Program-made: the position numbers and the translations under genes
NCBI RefSeq assembly: GCF_001638985.1
Contig: NW_017265169.1
Location: 278,377 to 342,376 of the forward strand
DNA: 64,000 bases
Direction: 5' to 3'
Origin: Phycomyces blakesleeanus NRRL 1555(-)
Taxonomy: Eukaryota > Mucoromycota > Mucoromycetes > Mucorales > Phycomycetaceae
The notes under the pieces: model-generated
Seen by the model: only the letters and a program-made list of their open reading frames with translations
Told to the model about the DNA's origin: nothing
The model's database searches: none
Shown: piece by piece, positions 48,724 to 60,936 of the stretch
Layout: the number at the start of each line of letters is the position of its first letter
Numbering within the stretch: the stretch's first letter is position 1

Positions 48724-51209
48724 TCACTCTGCACGTGTCGCCACGTCTTGGTACGGTTGTCCTCCCTCCGGCAATTTAAAGAAGATCGGTTGGTCAGGGT
48801 CCAATTGAGTAGGTAATCGAATGTCCCAGTCCAAATCTTCGTGGCCGGCTGTCCCATTGCGGTAACCAAAATTGTTGTCATTGCAATCTTCATTAATGTG
48901 GCCACTTGGACGAACAGCCTCAGAAGTAATAAACCCACCACTGTTATCAATATTACTCCCATGGCTGTCCACACCCACATTCAGCCCTATACATACATAT
49001 GTATATATCTATCAATCAATATCTTCATTCAATTTACACCCATACCCATACCCATACCCATGTTCATGTCCACGCGAGTGCCCGTGCCAACACCCCGGCC
49101 ATTCTGATCGCCTGTTTTAGAAGAATTGCGTCGTTGGTGATAAGCTGCATCCTCGGCTACTTTCTTTTCCATAACGCCAGAATGGACTTCGTTATTGTTA
49201 GGGTTGTAAAGTCGGCGGCGCCAGAGAACCATGCGGGGTGGCGGCAGACTTGTATCAAACAGAGTCTCGTCTAGCATGCCGGTCACAAGAATAAAAAGGT
49301 TTTTGACGGGCAGAATAAACATAATCAGCAACGCGGCCGCATGGATGATGATCTGGATGTATGCTACCCATTGGCGTGCATCCAGAGAGACCTCGAGACC
49401 AGGCAAAAATGCGATCGTCATCCAGGTCGTAATTAGCCGCAGGGTGCCAAACATAATGTAGTGTATATTGATAGCCTGGTCTGCATAGGGCCATTGTGTC
49501 CAATGGAGCACATAATATGCCGACTCTACAAGGATCATCATCGTCACCTGGCTGACCGGGTTTGGCTGGCCCATCGCAACCGTTGCACTGACGATAAACT
49601 TGTACACAATCGTCGCCGTAAAGAAATAAAACTTGCCGTCTGCAAAGGTATTATAGAGCGACCCGAATCTGAGCAGCAAACTTGGTTCAGAATAAACAAG
49701 AGCCGATGGCCGTACGGACAGCAAGTCAAATCCAATGTAACCGTAGAGCAGAATCAGCGGAAACACGACAATTATGGCAGCAAGAAAAGTGAGGTACCAA
49801 GGTGATGAAAGCATCAATTGATACAGACTGGTGATTAGCAGAGGAAGATAAAACAGAGAAAGCGATCTAATCCCAACACCTATAATACATACATTATACA
49901 TTAATATAATTTTTGTTGATTTAATACACATACCAATTGTGAAATCCAGCATCTTTCTGGATACATTAGTATTGTTATTGTTATTATATTTTTTGTTTCT
50001 GTTTCTGATGCTGGTACTTCTGCCGATGCTGCCGATACTGCTGCTGTTACTATTTGTGAGGCTGTTGCTGCTGTTACTGATGTTGTTGATGTTCCGGGGA
50101 TACTTTATATTGATAACAAGTAGTACAAGCCAGATAACAAGACACACACTTAGACAGCCAGCCAAGATGAGCAAATAATAGACCAGACAGGTTAAGAATT
50201 GGCCATTGATGTCAATCCCGAGTGCCAGCGCTACGTTGGCAATTCCGGTGCCGGCAACAGGGAGAAAGTGTGATCCGACAACGCCGGGGCCACTGTTGGG
50301 AGTGTCTGTGAATGATTGGCGTTTATTGAAACTGAGACCTTGGTGTGTGGGGTTTGATTGAGATGAAACATCTGATGGAAAGATGCTGTAGATCGCGGCG
50401 TCGAGCCATTTGTTGGGGAAGAGGCCAAAGCTCCAACCGAGGTTTGAGATAAAGAGGGGGTAAAAAGAAGGAAAGGCCAGATTGAGCTGGCCTAGACTGA
50501 CGATTGACTGGCAGTAGTGGATCACATCAAAGAAACCAGGGGTTTTGAGACGCAGGGCGGCGGGTAAATTTGCATAGTTTGAGGTGAAGAGCAAGATGTC
50601 TCGTTCTGTTTCGGGTAAACTGGCAAAGGACTGGAAAAATGAATTAAGGGCTGCAAAGACAGTGATTGCGACAGGGATATATATGAACACCGTGCGCCAG
50701 GCCGGGTGTTGGTATCCTACAGAATTGACCACAAAACAAGCCATAGAGGTATCGTCTTTGATGATTTCGAGAGTGCTGGAGATGTCTCCGAGAGGAAGAG
50801 AGGTGTCTGGAGTGATGACCTTTTGGACAAAAGGAATGCGATTCGTAATGAGGCACTGAGAGTGACAGAGAGATTGGTTGCCCTGAACGGTCATCTTGAC
50901 ACCGATCTTTAATCGAGTGCTGAGGACATCTAAAATAATAGTAATAATAATAGATGAGTGTTTTTTTTTTATTTTATTTTTATTTTATTTGTATAGACTA
51001 TGATGACTGCTTAGAACTGTACATGAGAGGGGATGAACTGGTTGACTTGTAAATAAGGTACCGTTGATGAGGTAGAGTTGGCTAGTGGGGTCATAGAATC
51101 GAGTGGCGTTTAGTTGCCAGTCCGATTGAGCTGAACATTGAGTGATGTTGGATTGGGCATTGACAATAGAGCCGAGATATATGAGAAGAATAAGCGACGA
51201 CCAAGCCAT
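48724..51209 (-). CDS. TRP/FLC-like fungal membrane protein
   Basis: This encodes a predicted 748-residue protein. Exons are 51209-51062, 50929-49934, 49879-49040 and 48986-48724. A signal peptide (residues 1-18, SLILLIYLGSIVNA) leads to a Cys-containing luminal ML-like domain of about 140 residues. A polytopic region with about nine TM segments follows (for example TVFIYIPVAITVFAAL, YYLLILAGCLSVCLVIWLVL, FILPVKNLFILV). This is the plan of fungal TRP-like/FLC proteins (yeast Flc1-3, fission yeast Pkd2), which act in calcium handling, FAD import to the ER and cell-wall integrity. A Ser/Asn-rich loop sits before the second TM block. The cytosolic tail includes MGMGMGMG and ends in an acidic, Gly/Pro/Asp-rich stretch. 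The last intron is only 53 bp. The exact activity, channel or transporter, is open. Confidence 0.9.
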
Positions 51210-52199
51210 TATGGTCTTTAATGTATTTTTTATATAAATTATCTATAGATATAGATGGACACTCCTTTATTTTTATAAGGACACGATTCTATATACATAC
51301 ATACAAATTTCATATGTATATATAAATATCTGTGTTTTTCTTAAGATAAATAGAAAAACAAGCTCTAATTAATCTATGGTGTGGCAATTGGATTAAAACC
51401 AAAATCATAATTTATATTATATTCATCCATACAAATTTGATCAATGCAAATTTGTTCTTTCTTTTGCACGTAAATTTTAAGAGTGAATATGATAATTTGT
51501 GAAGAAAGACAAAAGGATGTTACTTAGGGTGACTATCATTGATTATGTCACCTATAGATGTCAATCTCTCTGTTGACAAAAAACCAAGTGATGTATGGAA
51601 TGCTGCTTTTCTTATTATGGATATTGTATTAGTGAAAAAAATATATATATAAAAATAAAAATAAAAATTCGCATCTCTGGAATGCCATATTCGGAGTGTT
51701 CACACTCACTACAATCATTTTAAGTTAGATCCCCGACAGGCATGAGCGAATGGCCTTTTTCCATTTTATTTTATTTGAGAAAAACTAAAAAACAAATGGC
51801 CTGATTTTTATTTGACCAAAAGCAAAAAAGAATAATAGAGAACAAGAAAAAACATTTATATAAATAAAATAAAATATACACCTATCTAAATAAGGTTAGC
51901 TGATTCAATTGATGTATTTCTATTTCCATTATTATTATTATTTCATTTCCCTTTTTTTTTTTTGTTTTTTTTTTGTTTATCTTTCTTTCCCTTTTTTCTT
52001 CTCTTTCCTTTCTCTCTTTCTCTTCCATTTTATTTTATTTATATTATATTCCATTTTATTTTATTTTATTTTATAATATAGTATAAATATCCTTTATACC
52101 TACAGAAGAAATATTTAATATATCTTTTGGCTTGTGTATAAATAAAATAAATAAATAAAGAAAAGACACACACAATATACATACATACAAAAGGAAGCA
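51210..52199. other. Divergent promoter region, TRP/FLC and SREBP genes
   Basis: 990 bp shared by two divergent genes. AT-rich with pyrimidine-rich runs at about 51950-52030 that probably form part of the SREBP leader. I looked for sterol response-like elements of the ATCACCCCAC type and saw none. No ORF is supported. Confidence 0.45.
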
Positions 52200-55100
52200 A
52201 TGATGGAATCCTTTGCACCTCTGCCAGAAGACTTGTTTGACGATAACCTTCGTGACGACAACAACAACGCTTACCTTTCACTTGCCCAATTTGATGTCGG
52301 TCTTCAGCAACAAGCCCAGGCTGCACTTCAACAAGGTGCCTGGCAGGACTTTGACAATTTCTTACCAGTAGACTACCACCCAATGTTCCTATCAAACCAA
52401 CCCATCACACCACCCTCAACACACATTCCCTATGGACCAGACTCCACATTCATCTACGACACAAAAAAGCAGCAACAGCAGCAGCAGTTACCCACAGACC
52501 TCAACACAACCAACACAACCAACACAACCAACACAACCAACACTTGGCCAGAACCAGTAATAGTCAAGCAAGAACAGCACAGTCCAGAGACTGGCTTACT
52601 AGATTGCCAACCTCAATTCACAACCGTCTTCCCTGACTCCTCATACTTTGACCCCTCACAACCCCTACTCGACTTTCTCCCACTCGACCCAACCGCAGAC
52701 CTATTCGCTCAACCGACATTCAACCTTGGTGATTCTGGTAAGTTTTGCTTACCAAATCAAATCAAATAAAACTTACAAATCTTTATTGTCTTCTTCTTCT
52801 TTAATATTCTTTTTAGTTTTGGTTGGTAGAGAAAAGGTCCCAATCCAAAGACTCAAAACCGCAAACAGTCCGTCCGGAAACACAACTCCAGTACTGCCAG
52901 GCGGTGGCCGTCAACTCAAAAAAACCGCCCACAACGCCATAGAACGCAGATACCGCAACAACATCAACGACAGGATCGCTGAACTCAAGAACGCCGTCCC
53001 TGCCCTCCTCCACGCAAAGCCAAAGGACACCCGCACCGGAAAACGAGCACATCGGTCCATCGATGACGATGACGATGACGGCGAAGACAGCGAAGAGTTC
53101 CTTGACGGTGTAGCCGTGGCAACAAAACTCAACAAGGCCACCATCCTCCGCAAGGCAACAGAGTACATCCTCCACCTCAAGAAATCAGGCGAAGACATGA
53201 AGCGCGAAAACGCCACCCTCCAGCACATCCTGGCCCAGATGCAGGGAGGTCCGGAAGTCCTGGTCCGCTACCGTCAGCAAAAGATGCAGAGAGAACAGGA
53301 AGCCTTGCACCAGCAAATCGTCGACCGTCAGATGCTCAAACAACAACAGCAGCAGCGAAAGGCCGCAAGTCGCAAGCGCTCTCGCCAGCAATCATCCGCA
53401 TTCGACACCCACGACGAATACGAGTCCTCGGCATCATCCACAGGCTCAGACCCTCTTACCCCTCCCGCAATCTCAAACCGTGTCTACATGGCCGTCTTTA
53501 TGGCCCTCACCTTTTTCTCAACATCTCCCCTCACAAGTGGTCCTAATGCCAGCGAGCAGTACCAAAACCATCATCATCGTTCACGTACAGCTGGTCTGGA
53601 CCAACAACAACAACAACAACAACAAGACATAAATATCGAATCAACCTCAGCAAACTTCTTTGTAGCCGATTTCTGGCCCACAGATCTCTGGTCTGTCTTG
53701 CGCACAACTGTCTTTGTCATCTGCCTTGTGCAACTCCTGATGCCAATCTTAAAAGCCACATTCTCCCCCTCGTTCAAACTTCGTCGTGTACCATCCGCCA
53801 CCAACAGATCCCGCAGAGCTGCCCGTCAGCGTTCATCCGTAGCAACAAATAACAACACCGCAGGCCAAATCAGAGTTGTCCAGATCCACGACATGCTCAT
53901 CCGCTCTCTCGAAGAGACCAACGACAGCCCTCCCCAGTCAACCCTTGGCCTTGTGCTTGGTTTCTCAAAAGAACTCACTCGTCTCGTATTCCGCCATGCG
54001 TTTGGCTACGAAATCTTCTATACTCCCCAGCCATTGGTCCAAGAATGGTCTAGTCTGCTGCGTTGGATAAAACTCAACGAGGTGCTCTGCCTGGGCGGAA
54101 ATCCAGGCTGTGGGTCTCTTATGATGCTCTACAGCTGTCTGCGCATGGTCAACCAGATGGATGTATTCGAAGACGAAGACGAAGAAGACGAGGACGAAGG
54201 CAGCGGTGGAATCTCTGCTGCTGATCTACAGGCCTCGCGCGCACGGGTCTATTGCACTGCCGCCATGCAGATGTCTCTGCTGGTCCCCAAGCAATCCCTG
54301 GCCCGCACCTTGTCCAACCACTTTTATAGCCTAGCTCTTGAAGAGTCCGACCAGACCACTGCACCAATGTGGGTCAAGGCGCTTGCTGACTGGGAAGACG
54401 AAGATGAAGAAATCCAGGACACCCGGGCCTGGTCAGAGACCCTGACGGTGCTGTCGACCCAGCGCAACCCTACATCAAACACTCTCTCGCTGTCTCTTAC
54501 TGCTCCTGTGCTGGTTCCTGTCGTGCTCTTGTCCACTCTGCACATGCTCGATGCCCTGCAGTCCCAGTTCCACCGACTGGCAGTTGTGATGACTGCATCT
54601 GAAGTCAGAGAAGAAGATTCCCAGATCTTTGCCGATTTCCTTGATCTTACTGCCGAAAACAACAACAGTAGCAAACAGCAGCCACACGACAGAGACGATC
54701 AGCTGCGTATTGTCCAATGGTTGGCTGCAGTTGGTGGAACCGTAGAGGCTTTGTGGAGCACAAATGAAAAGACTCGCAAGGCTGATATTGAACATGCCTA
54801 TTCTCTGCTCAGCACCCTTATAGTCCGCCAGATCCCCCGTGCAGTCACTGCCGAGAGCAATCTGGAGTCCAAGACACGGGCTAACGAGATTGACGAGATC
54901 ATGAAGAGCGCGATCTGCCACACTCTCTCGGGTGCGATCATGATCAAGAACCAACAGATTGAAGCCGGCCATTCTGAGCTTGTGAAGGGTGAACGGCTTC
55001 GGGCATCTGCCAGAAAGCTCGTCCGACACACCAAGGAAGCCAAGCGCAACGGAGGCCGTAGCAAACAAGAAGAATATAGCAATACGAACGCTAAGAATGC

Positions 55101-55521
55101 CAAGGATAATGTTGGTGCTGTTGGTGGTGGTAGTGGTGGATCGGTGTCAATTGAACATTCTGCTCTGGTCGTAGCTGACTTTGTTGTTGCCCTGGTTGGA
55201 CTCGAGGCATGGATCAAGGTGTGGAAGACTGGTGAAAAGGAAGATGCGGGCGAACAGGTCCGTGACCTTACACTTGTCCTTCGCCGAATGATCAGCCAGC
55301 CATCTCTCAAGCTGCTGCAGTCAAACCAGAGTTTGATTATTCGTCTCAGTCGTTTAAACCGTTATGTTGCACACCCCTCTGATGAAACCGACTCAGCATG
55401 CGATATGTCAGATCTTGAGGAAGAAGAAGAGGAAGAGGAAGAGGAGTCTGAGCTTTCTTCAGAGGGAGAAGTTTCCAAACGAGCTGACAGAGCACTCGAT
55501 ATTTTGCATGGTCCAGTATAA
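52200..55521 (+). CDS. SRE1: SREBP-family membrane-bound bHLH transcription factor
   Basis: This encodes a predicted 1,080-residue protein. Exons are 52200-52737 and 52817-55521. SREBPs are held in the ER membrane and, when sterol or oxygen falls, are cut to release the N-terminal transcription factor. The N-terminal part is acidic and Gln/Pro-rich with an NTT repeat. The bHLH-Zip (about 218-300) contains HNAIERRYRNNINDRIAELK, whose Tyr in ERRYR is the SREBP hallmark, and a loop enlarged by an acidic insert (DDDDDDGEDSEE). Helix 2 ends ATILRKATEYILHLKK. Two TM segments lie at about 402-420 (VYMAVFMALTFF) and 473-495 (LRTTVFVICLVQLLMPIL), with a luminal loop that includes a poly-Gln run. About 580 residues follow, as in animal SREBP, where they bind SCAP. 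Two in-frame ATGs open the gene; the first is used. The family call is firm. Confidence 0.95.
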
Positions 55522-56270
55522 ATCAAATTGACTACCCCCCCCCCCTTTTATATTATTACTATTACTATTACTATTACTATTACTATTACTATTATTATTA
55601 TTATTATTATTTCCCCTCACATATACATATATATATATATATATATACACCTTCTCTCACTCACTCACTCACTCACTCATATATATATATATATATATAT
55701 ATGCGTGTCTTTTTATTTCCTTTTTTGTTTTTTGCTATTATTTCCCCCCCTTTTTTTTACATTATTCACAAGCTCCATTTTACACATCAACCAATCCTTT
55801 AATATATATATATATATATATATATAAAATACACATACACACCTCATACACACCACATACATACAAACATATATTACATATACACGCACACAAAACACAA
55901 TATATAAATATATAATATCCACTCAAACAATTAAACGTATTGATTTAACTGCCTTGCTTGCATTATTGCTCATTTATTTATTTATTTTATTAAGAAAAAA
56001 AGAAGTGCAGTTTCCATGATATTTATTATATATAACAGCTTTTCCTTTTATTCATAATTTATTATATTCCTTTATTCATTCATTAAAATATAAATTACTT
56101 GTTTGTTCTACATATAAAAATAAAAATAAAAAACACTCTACAAGCACACAAGCACACAACTAATAAGACTAGAATATAATATAATATATATAAAAAAATA
56201 ATGGGGTTAATGGGTTTAATGATGGTTATAACTTATGATATATAAACTCTCTCTCTCTCTTTTTTTTTTT
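55522..56270. other. Intergenic region between convergent genes
   Basis: The SREBP gene and the KIN4-like gene both end here. Only microsatellites are visible: (ATT)n/(TTACTA)n at 55555-55610, TA runs at 55625-55650, 55678-55703 and 55802-55826, a (CACT)n run at 55657-55678, and CACATACA-type repeats to about 55900. Confidence 0.6.
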
Positions 56271-57663
56271 TTAATTGGTGGCTTGAACACTTCCGAGATC
56301 CAATAAAGCCAATAACTTTTGCATCACAAATCGATAGGCTCCTTCACTACCTGCCACCGAATGACAGTCGAGGATATAGAGTCGCATATCACTACATTGG
56401 CAAATCTCCAGTTCAAACAAGACCTGGTCTCCTTTGTCGATACTCGGGTCACCATAAATAGGCTCAGCCTGAGACAACCCAAAAGTAGCCGAATCTCGCC
56501 TTACTGTCTCGGAAACACCTTGAGCTTCTTCGACTTCTGAAACTCTACTTGCGGCAACAACCGACGCACGATTTGCTCGGCGAGAGCACTGAAGCTTGTA
56601 CCCAACGTCATTCTTGACATCAATTCCCAACGCAGTCAAGAGTCGGATGAGATCCAGCAGGACATCCATAGGTGGCCGCGAAGTCAGCACACGGCGGTCA
56701 ATCGGGCCTTGGTAGCGACGTAAGCCAGATGCAGGTGAGGGAGGTGCAACATGTGTGAGACTGCCAGGAAGACTAGGTGCACTATAAGCACTTTCACTTT
56801 CACTGTCTTCCAATGTAGGTGTAAGATCTATAAAAACACTAATATTAATAGCTATCATCATATTTACTATATATGCAAACAACTTACTATGAGACCGTCT
56901 TTTAATCCATGTCATTAGCACATGTCTGCCACGATCCTCTTTGGGGGATGATCCCAATCCAGAGTTTCTTCGTTGCTGCTGTTGCTGTTGTTGCTGTTGC
57001 TGTTGTTGCTGCTGTTGTAATTCTTTGGGTTGGCGAATCATACTTGTACGTACACGAGCCATGGCTCCCCCAATACCATGATTAGGAGACAAAAGACTTT
57101 CGCTTACTGATGGCTTTTGAGGAGATGGCCCTTGTTTGGAAGGGCGGTTTATGGAAACACTTTGACTTGGAGGAGATTTGAAGTTCTTGTCGAGGTTTTT
57201 GTGGTTATTATTGGCTTGTGGAGGAGTGACAATGCCACGGACACTGGCCAGCAGTTTGGAGCGGAGTCGTGTGCTTGTAGAAGCAGTTGGTTGAGGGGCA
57301 GGTGGAATAGGCTTATTATTATTGTTATTATTGTTATTATTGTTATTAATATTATCATCATCATTTTTACTGTTGTTGTTCTCATTGGGATTGCTATTGG
57401 AAGATCGTCTGGCTGTAATAGAGTTGCTTGGCTTAAGAGTGGTTTTTTGAGTATTGTTATTGGTGATATTAGCACTCGAGTTGTTGTTCATGGCTTTAGG
57501 ACCAGCAAGAAAACTCAATAGACGACGGTGACGGCCCAGATGAGCTCCACTATTTTCGGATGTCTTTTGTCCCTGAGAAACACCACCACGGGTTTCCTTT
57601 GTTGGATTCTCGGGTTTGCGCATTGGTCGAGGTGGAGTGGGATTAGGGGCTGAACGAGGGGTA

Positions 57664-57703
<40 letters not shown>

Positions 57704-59568
57704 TACTACTACTGCTGCTGCTGTTGCTGTTGCTGCTGCTGATAATGTTTTTATTGTTATTGCTGTTGCTGTTGTTGGTTCTGTCAGGGTTGCCTTGCCG
57801 AAGTGCCTGGAGAGTGACCTTGCGTGTTTCTTTGTGACCTTCTTTGGTGGCCAGAGAAGATGCTGGTCGGGAACGCAGGGGAATAGGAGAGTTCTGGTCC
57901 TGAATATCGTCGTCTGTCTTTGATCCAGAAGATACCGAGGTGGTTTCTGACTGAGAAACGAGAAGCTGGCGTTTGCCGGTTGCCGTCTGCTCGAGTTCTT
58001 CGGGTGTGAGATCCAGGAATTCTCGGTGAGGCAGAAGCCAGGGGTGATGGAGGACGGTGTCGAGCGTGCAACGTTGGAGGGGATCTGAAACCAATAGTTG
58101 GCGAAGTAAATCCTGGGCTGGCTGGGTGACGTAGTCTGGGAAGGTGAGAGAGGAGGAGAGGATGTAGCGATAGAGGAGAATGATATTGTCTCCGTTTGGG
58201 TTCGCTGGGTCGTCATCAAAGGGTAGGTAGCCACACAGCATGGCATAGAGAATCACACCGCAGGACCAAATGTCTGCCGCAGTTCCTCCATAGAGACCTC
58301 TGTTTGTTACAAGTTCTGGGGCAGCGTAACAGGGAGATCCGCATGAAGTTGACATTAAATCATTCACGGCAGAGAACTGGTTCGCAAAGCCAAAGTCGGT
58401 TACAACCAGATTGTGCTCTTTGTCCAACAGTAGATTTTCCTAAAGGCGGCTGATCTTGTCTCAGTGAACGTCTCTCATTATTTTTTGTTGTTATTACTAT
58501 TATTGTTTTTGGAATCTATATTTATATCTATATTTATATTTATATATATTTTCCCTAGGGAAATGAAAATTATATCGTTTAAATGGCTGGTATCACCACA
58601 CGTCTTACCAGTTTTAAATCTCTGTGAACGATATTCTTCTGGTGCATGTAATGAACAGTACTGGCGAGCTGAGCAAATAGCTTTCGGGCATCTTTTTCTC
58701 GCAGTCGACGATGAAGTACGATATGTTCAAATAATTCACCACCTTGATAAAAGAAACAGAGAAGATATATAGATCATTAGATTTCATTACTTATTTATTT
58801 ATTTATATATATATAAAGGTTACCAGAGGCATATTCAAGTAGGATTCCAATATGTTTTTCGGTTTCAATCACGTCTAATAGCTTTACAATGTGTGGATGC
58901 TTCAATAACTGTAGATCACGTTAGAATTAGACCAGAAATCGTCATGAATCCTAACTAAACAATGTGTAATTATAATTTTTATTTTTATTTTTATTTTACA
59001 ACTTGCCTGAAGCACAGAAATTTCCTTTTCAACCTTGCCCAGCCGAGAAGCTGTCTCGACATCGGTCTTTCTAATCAGTTTCACAGCAACCTTTATATAT
59101 ATATATATATTTATATTTATAGAGTAGATTATAGAGGTGAGTAATTTCATAGTGGATTGTGCGCAAGTTTTTCTTTTTTTCTTTCTTTTTCATTATTATT
59201 ATAGCTTTGTATACCTCTTTGCCAGTTTCTGAATGAACACCTAATTTGACTTTTCCAAATTCACCCATGCCGAGTGTTTGCATCAAGAGATAGGGACCAA
59301 GTTTGGCCTGTTTTCTTTGTCCTCTTTGTGGAGTAGGATTAGGATTAGGAGCAGGAACGGAAACGGGAACGGGAACGGGAAGATGAACAGGAGCAGGATT
59401 AGTGGCGATGATAGGTTGGTCAGGGATATCGGAGTGTTCGAGTGAGAGAGGAGGTAAATCAAGCATGGTATCATTTGTTGACTGAGTCTCGTACAGAGTT
59501 GTCTCGATAGTCACATTTTGTTTTGTTGATTGAAGAGGTGGGTCGCGTAAAGGAGCTAAGGCAGCCAT
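56271..59568 (-). CDS. KIN4-like serine/threonine kinase with KA1-like C-terminus
   Basis: This encodes a predicted 921-residue protein. Exons are 59568-59215, 59090-59007, 58908-58824, 58742-58609, 58439-56888 and 56827-56271. Intron 2 (59006-58909) begins GCAAGT, a GC-AG intron demanded by the phase. The kinase domain (about residues 90-350) is complete: Gly loop [24 protein letters not shown] with D216, DFG with D234, and [12 protein letters not shown]. The insert [21 protein letters not shown] is typical of the fungal Kin4/Frk1 group of CAMKL kinases, which include the spindle-position checkpoint kinase. The middle is disordered with poly-Asn and poly-Gln runs. The end ([30 protein letters not shown]) looks like a KA1 membrane- or lipid-binding domain, more usual in Kin1/MARK kinases. 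The family is firm; Kin4 versus Kin1 is less so. Confidence 0.88.
56967..57013 (-). repeat. Poly-Gln coding repeat in the KIN4-like gene
   Basis: CAG/CAA triplets on the minus strand give about 15 consecutive Gln. Further poly-Asn runs lie at 57315-57352 and 57661-57702. The codon mix suggests long-term persistence, with local pure runs that can still slip. Confidence 0.8.
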
Positions 59569-59804
59569 AGTTGTGTACAGTCTGCAAGAAATAGGTTACA
59601 AGAGGTCCTTTCTTGTTGTTGATCTTTTGTTGTTAAAAGCTTTGAAGGATAAAGGCAAAGATGGTAATGAGACTTGTTCTTCCTTTATATTTTATTTTCA
59701 AGATATATATATATATCAATATATATATTCTTTATGTGTAATAATAATGAAAGAGAGGTATAGTGTCTGAGTAAGTGAGTGAGTGAGTGAGTGAGTGAGT
59801 GAAT

Positions 59805-59839
<35 letters not shown>

Positions 59840-60936
59840 TGAGAGAAGAGAAAGAAAGAAAGAGAAAGAAAGAGATATCAGGTCATTATGAAAAATAAAA
59901 TAAAAAAAAGTGTAAAATAAAGGTATATAAAATGATATGATATGATATGATATGATATTGTATTTTATTGTATGTTATTGTATTGTACTGTACTGTACTG
60001 TACTGTACTGTACTGTAGGATTTAAACTCTATAAATATATAAGAGCGATTAGCTTAAGATCGGCATGCTTTTCCGGCAACACCTTTACCGAGGCAAAAAC
60101 CTTTTTAGAACTCGGATGGCTTGTAACCATCTTCCCTGGTTTCCTTTTTGTATCTAACGTCGTAGTTTCGCTTAGCTTAGCTTAGCTTAGCTTGGCTTGG
60201 CTTAGGGGCTGTCTTTGCTTGACCTTGTATACACAAATATAAGATATTGATAAGCGCTGGCTATGGCTATTATGATTCTAGTAATAAATATACCTTTATT
60301 TCAAAAGAAAGAGAAAAAATAATAATTCTACAGGTACGCCCTTGTTTGATCAAATTTATTTATTTAAATATAATTTTTTAGGACGGAGCACTGTGTCCGA
60401 CCTTTCTTATTTATGAATATTAATTACATTATATTTTATTATATTGTATTATATTATATTATATTAGTATTATTAGTATTATTATCTTATACCCTTCTTT
60501 GCAAGGGTCTCTATCACTCTTTCTCTTTTGTAACTAACATGCTGAACAAAGGCAAATTAATAGAGAGAGAGAGAGAGAGAAAGAAAAGTGTAGTATAAAG
60601 AATGTATAGATATATTCTTGTGAAAAAATTATCACACTTCTTTATTCATTCTAATGACAAATAATTAATCGTGTATTACTGTTGTCTACCTTATTTCTTT
60701 TGAAGCTAATACTATAATAATATTGGCTTTCATCTTTTGCCTTTCTCTTTTCTGCTCAAGGGTGCACAGACCTGTGTTGCACGATGGTAATGTATGTATA
60801 AAGATATCCAAGTGACATGTCTATATCTATATATATAAATATAAATCAGGAATGATATAAAGACATATCTGTCTGTGTGGGAGTGGAAATTATAAACTAC
60901 AATTAAATAAATAAATAAATAAATAAATGAAGATGG
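59569..60936. other. Intergenic region (1.4 kb) with microsatellites
   Basis: This is the upstream region of the KIN4-like gene (-) and the 3' region of the GH72 gene (-). It holds GAGT/GA runs (59773-59838), ATATG repeats (59935-59955), a GTACT repeat (59984-60017), AGCTT repeats (60172-60200) and a GA run (60563-60582). The sequence at 60050-60170 is less repetitive but shows no gene. Confidence 0.5.
59773..60017 (+). repeat. Cluster of short tandem repeats
   Basis: In order: (GAGT)n passing into (GA)n, GAAA units, (ATATG)n, GTATT units and (GTACT)n, all within 245 bp upstream of the KIN4-like gene. The density of distinct 2-5-bp repeats is high even for this AT-rich genome. Confidence 0.8.
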
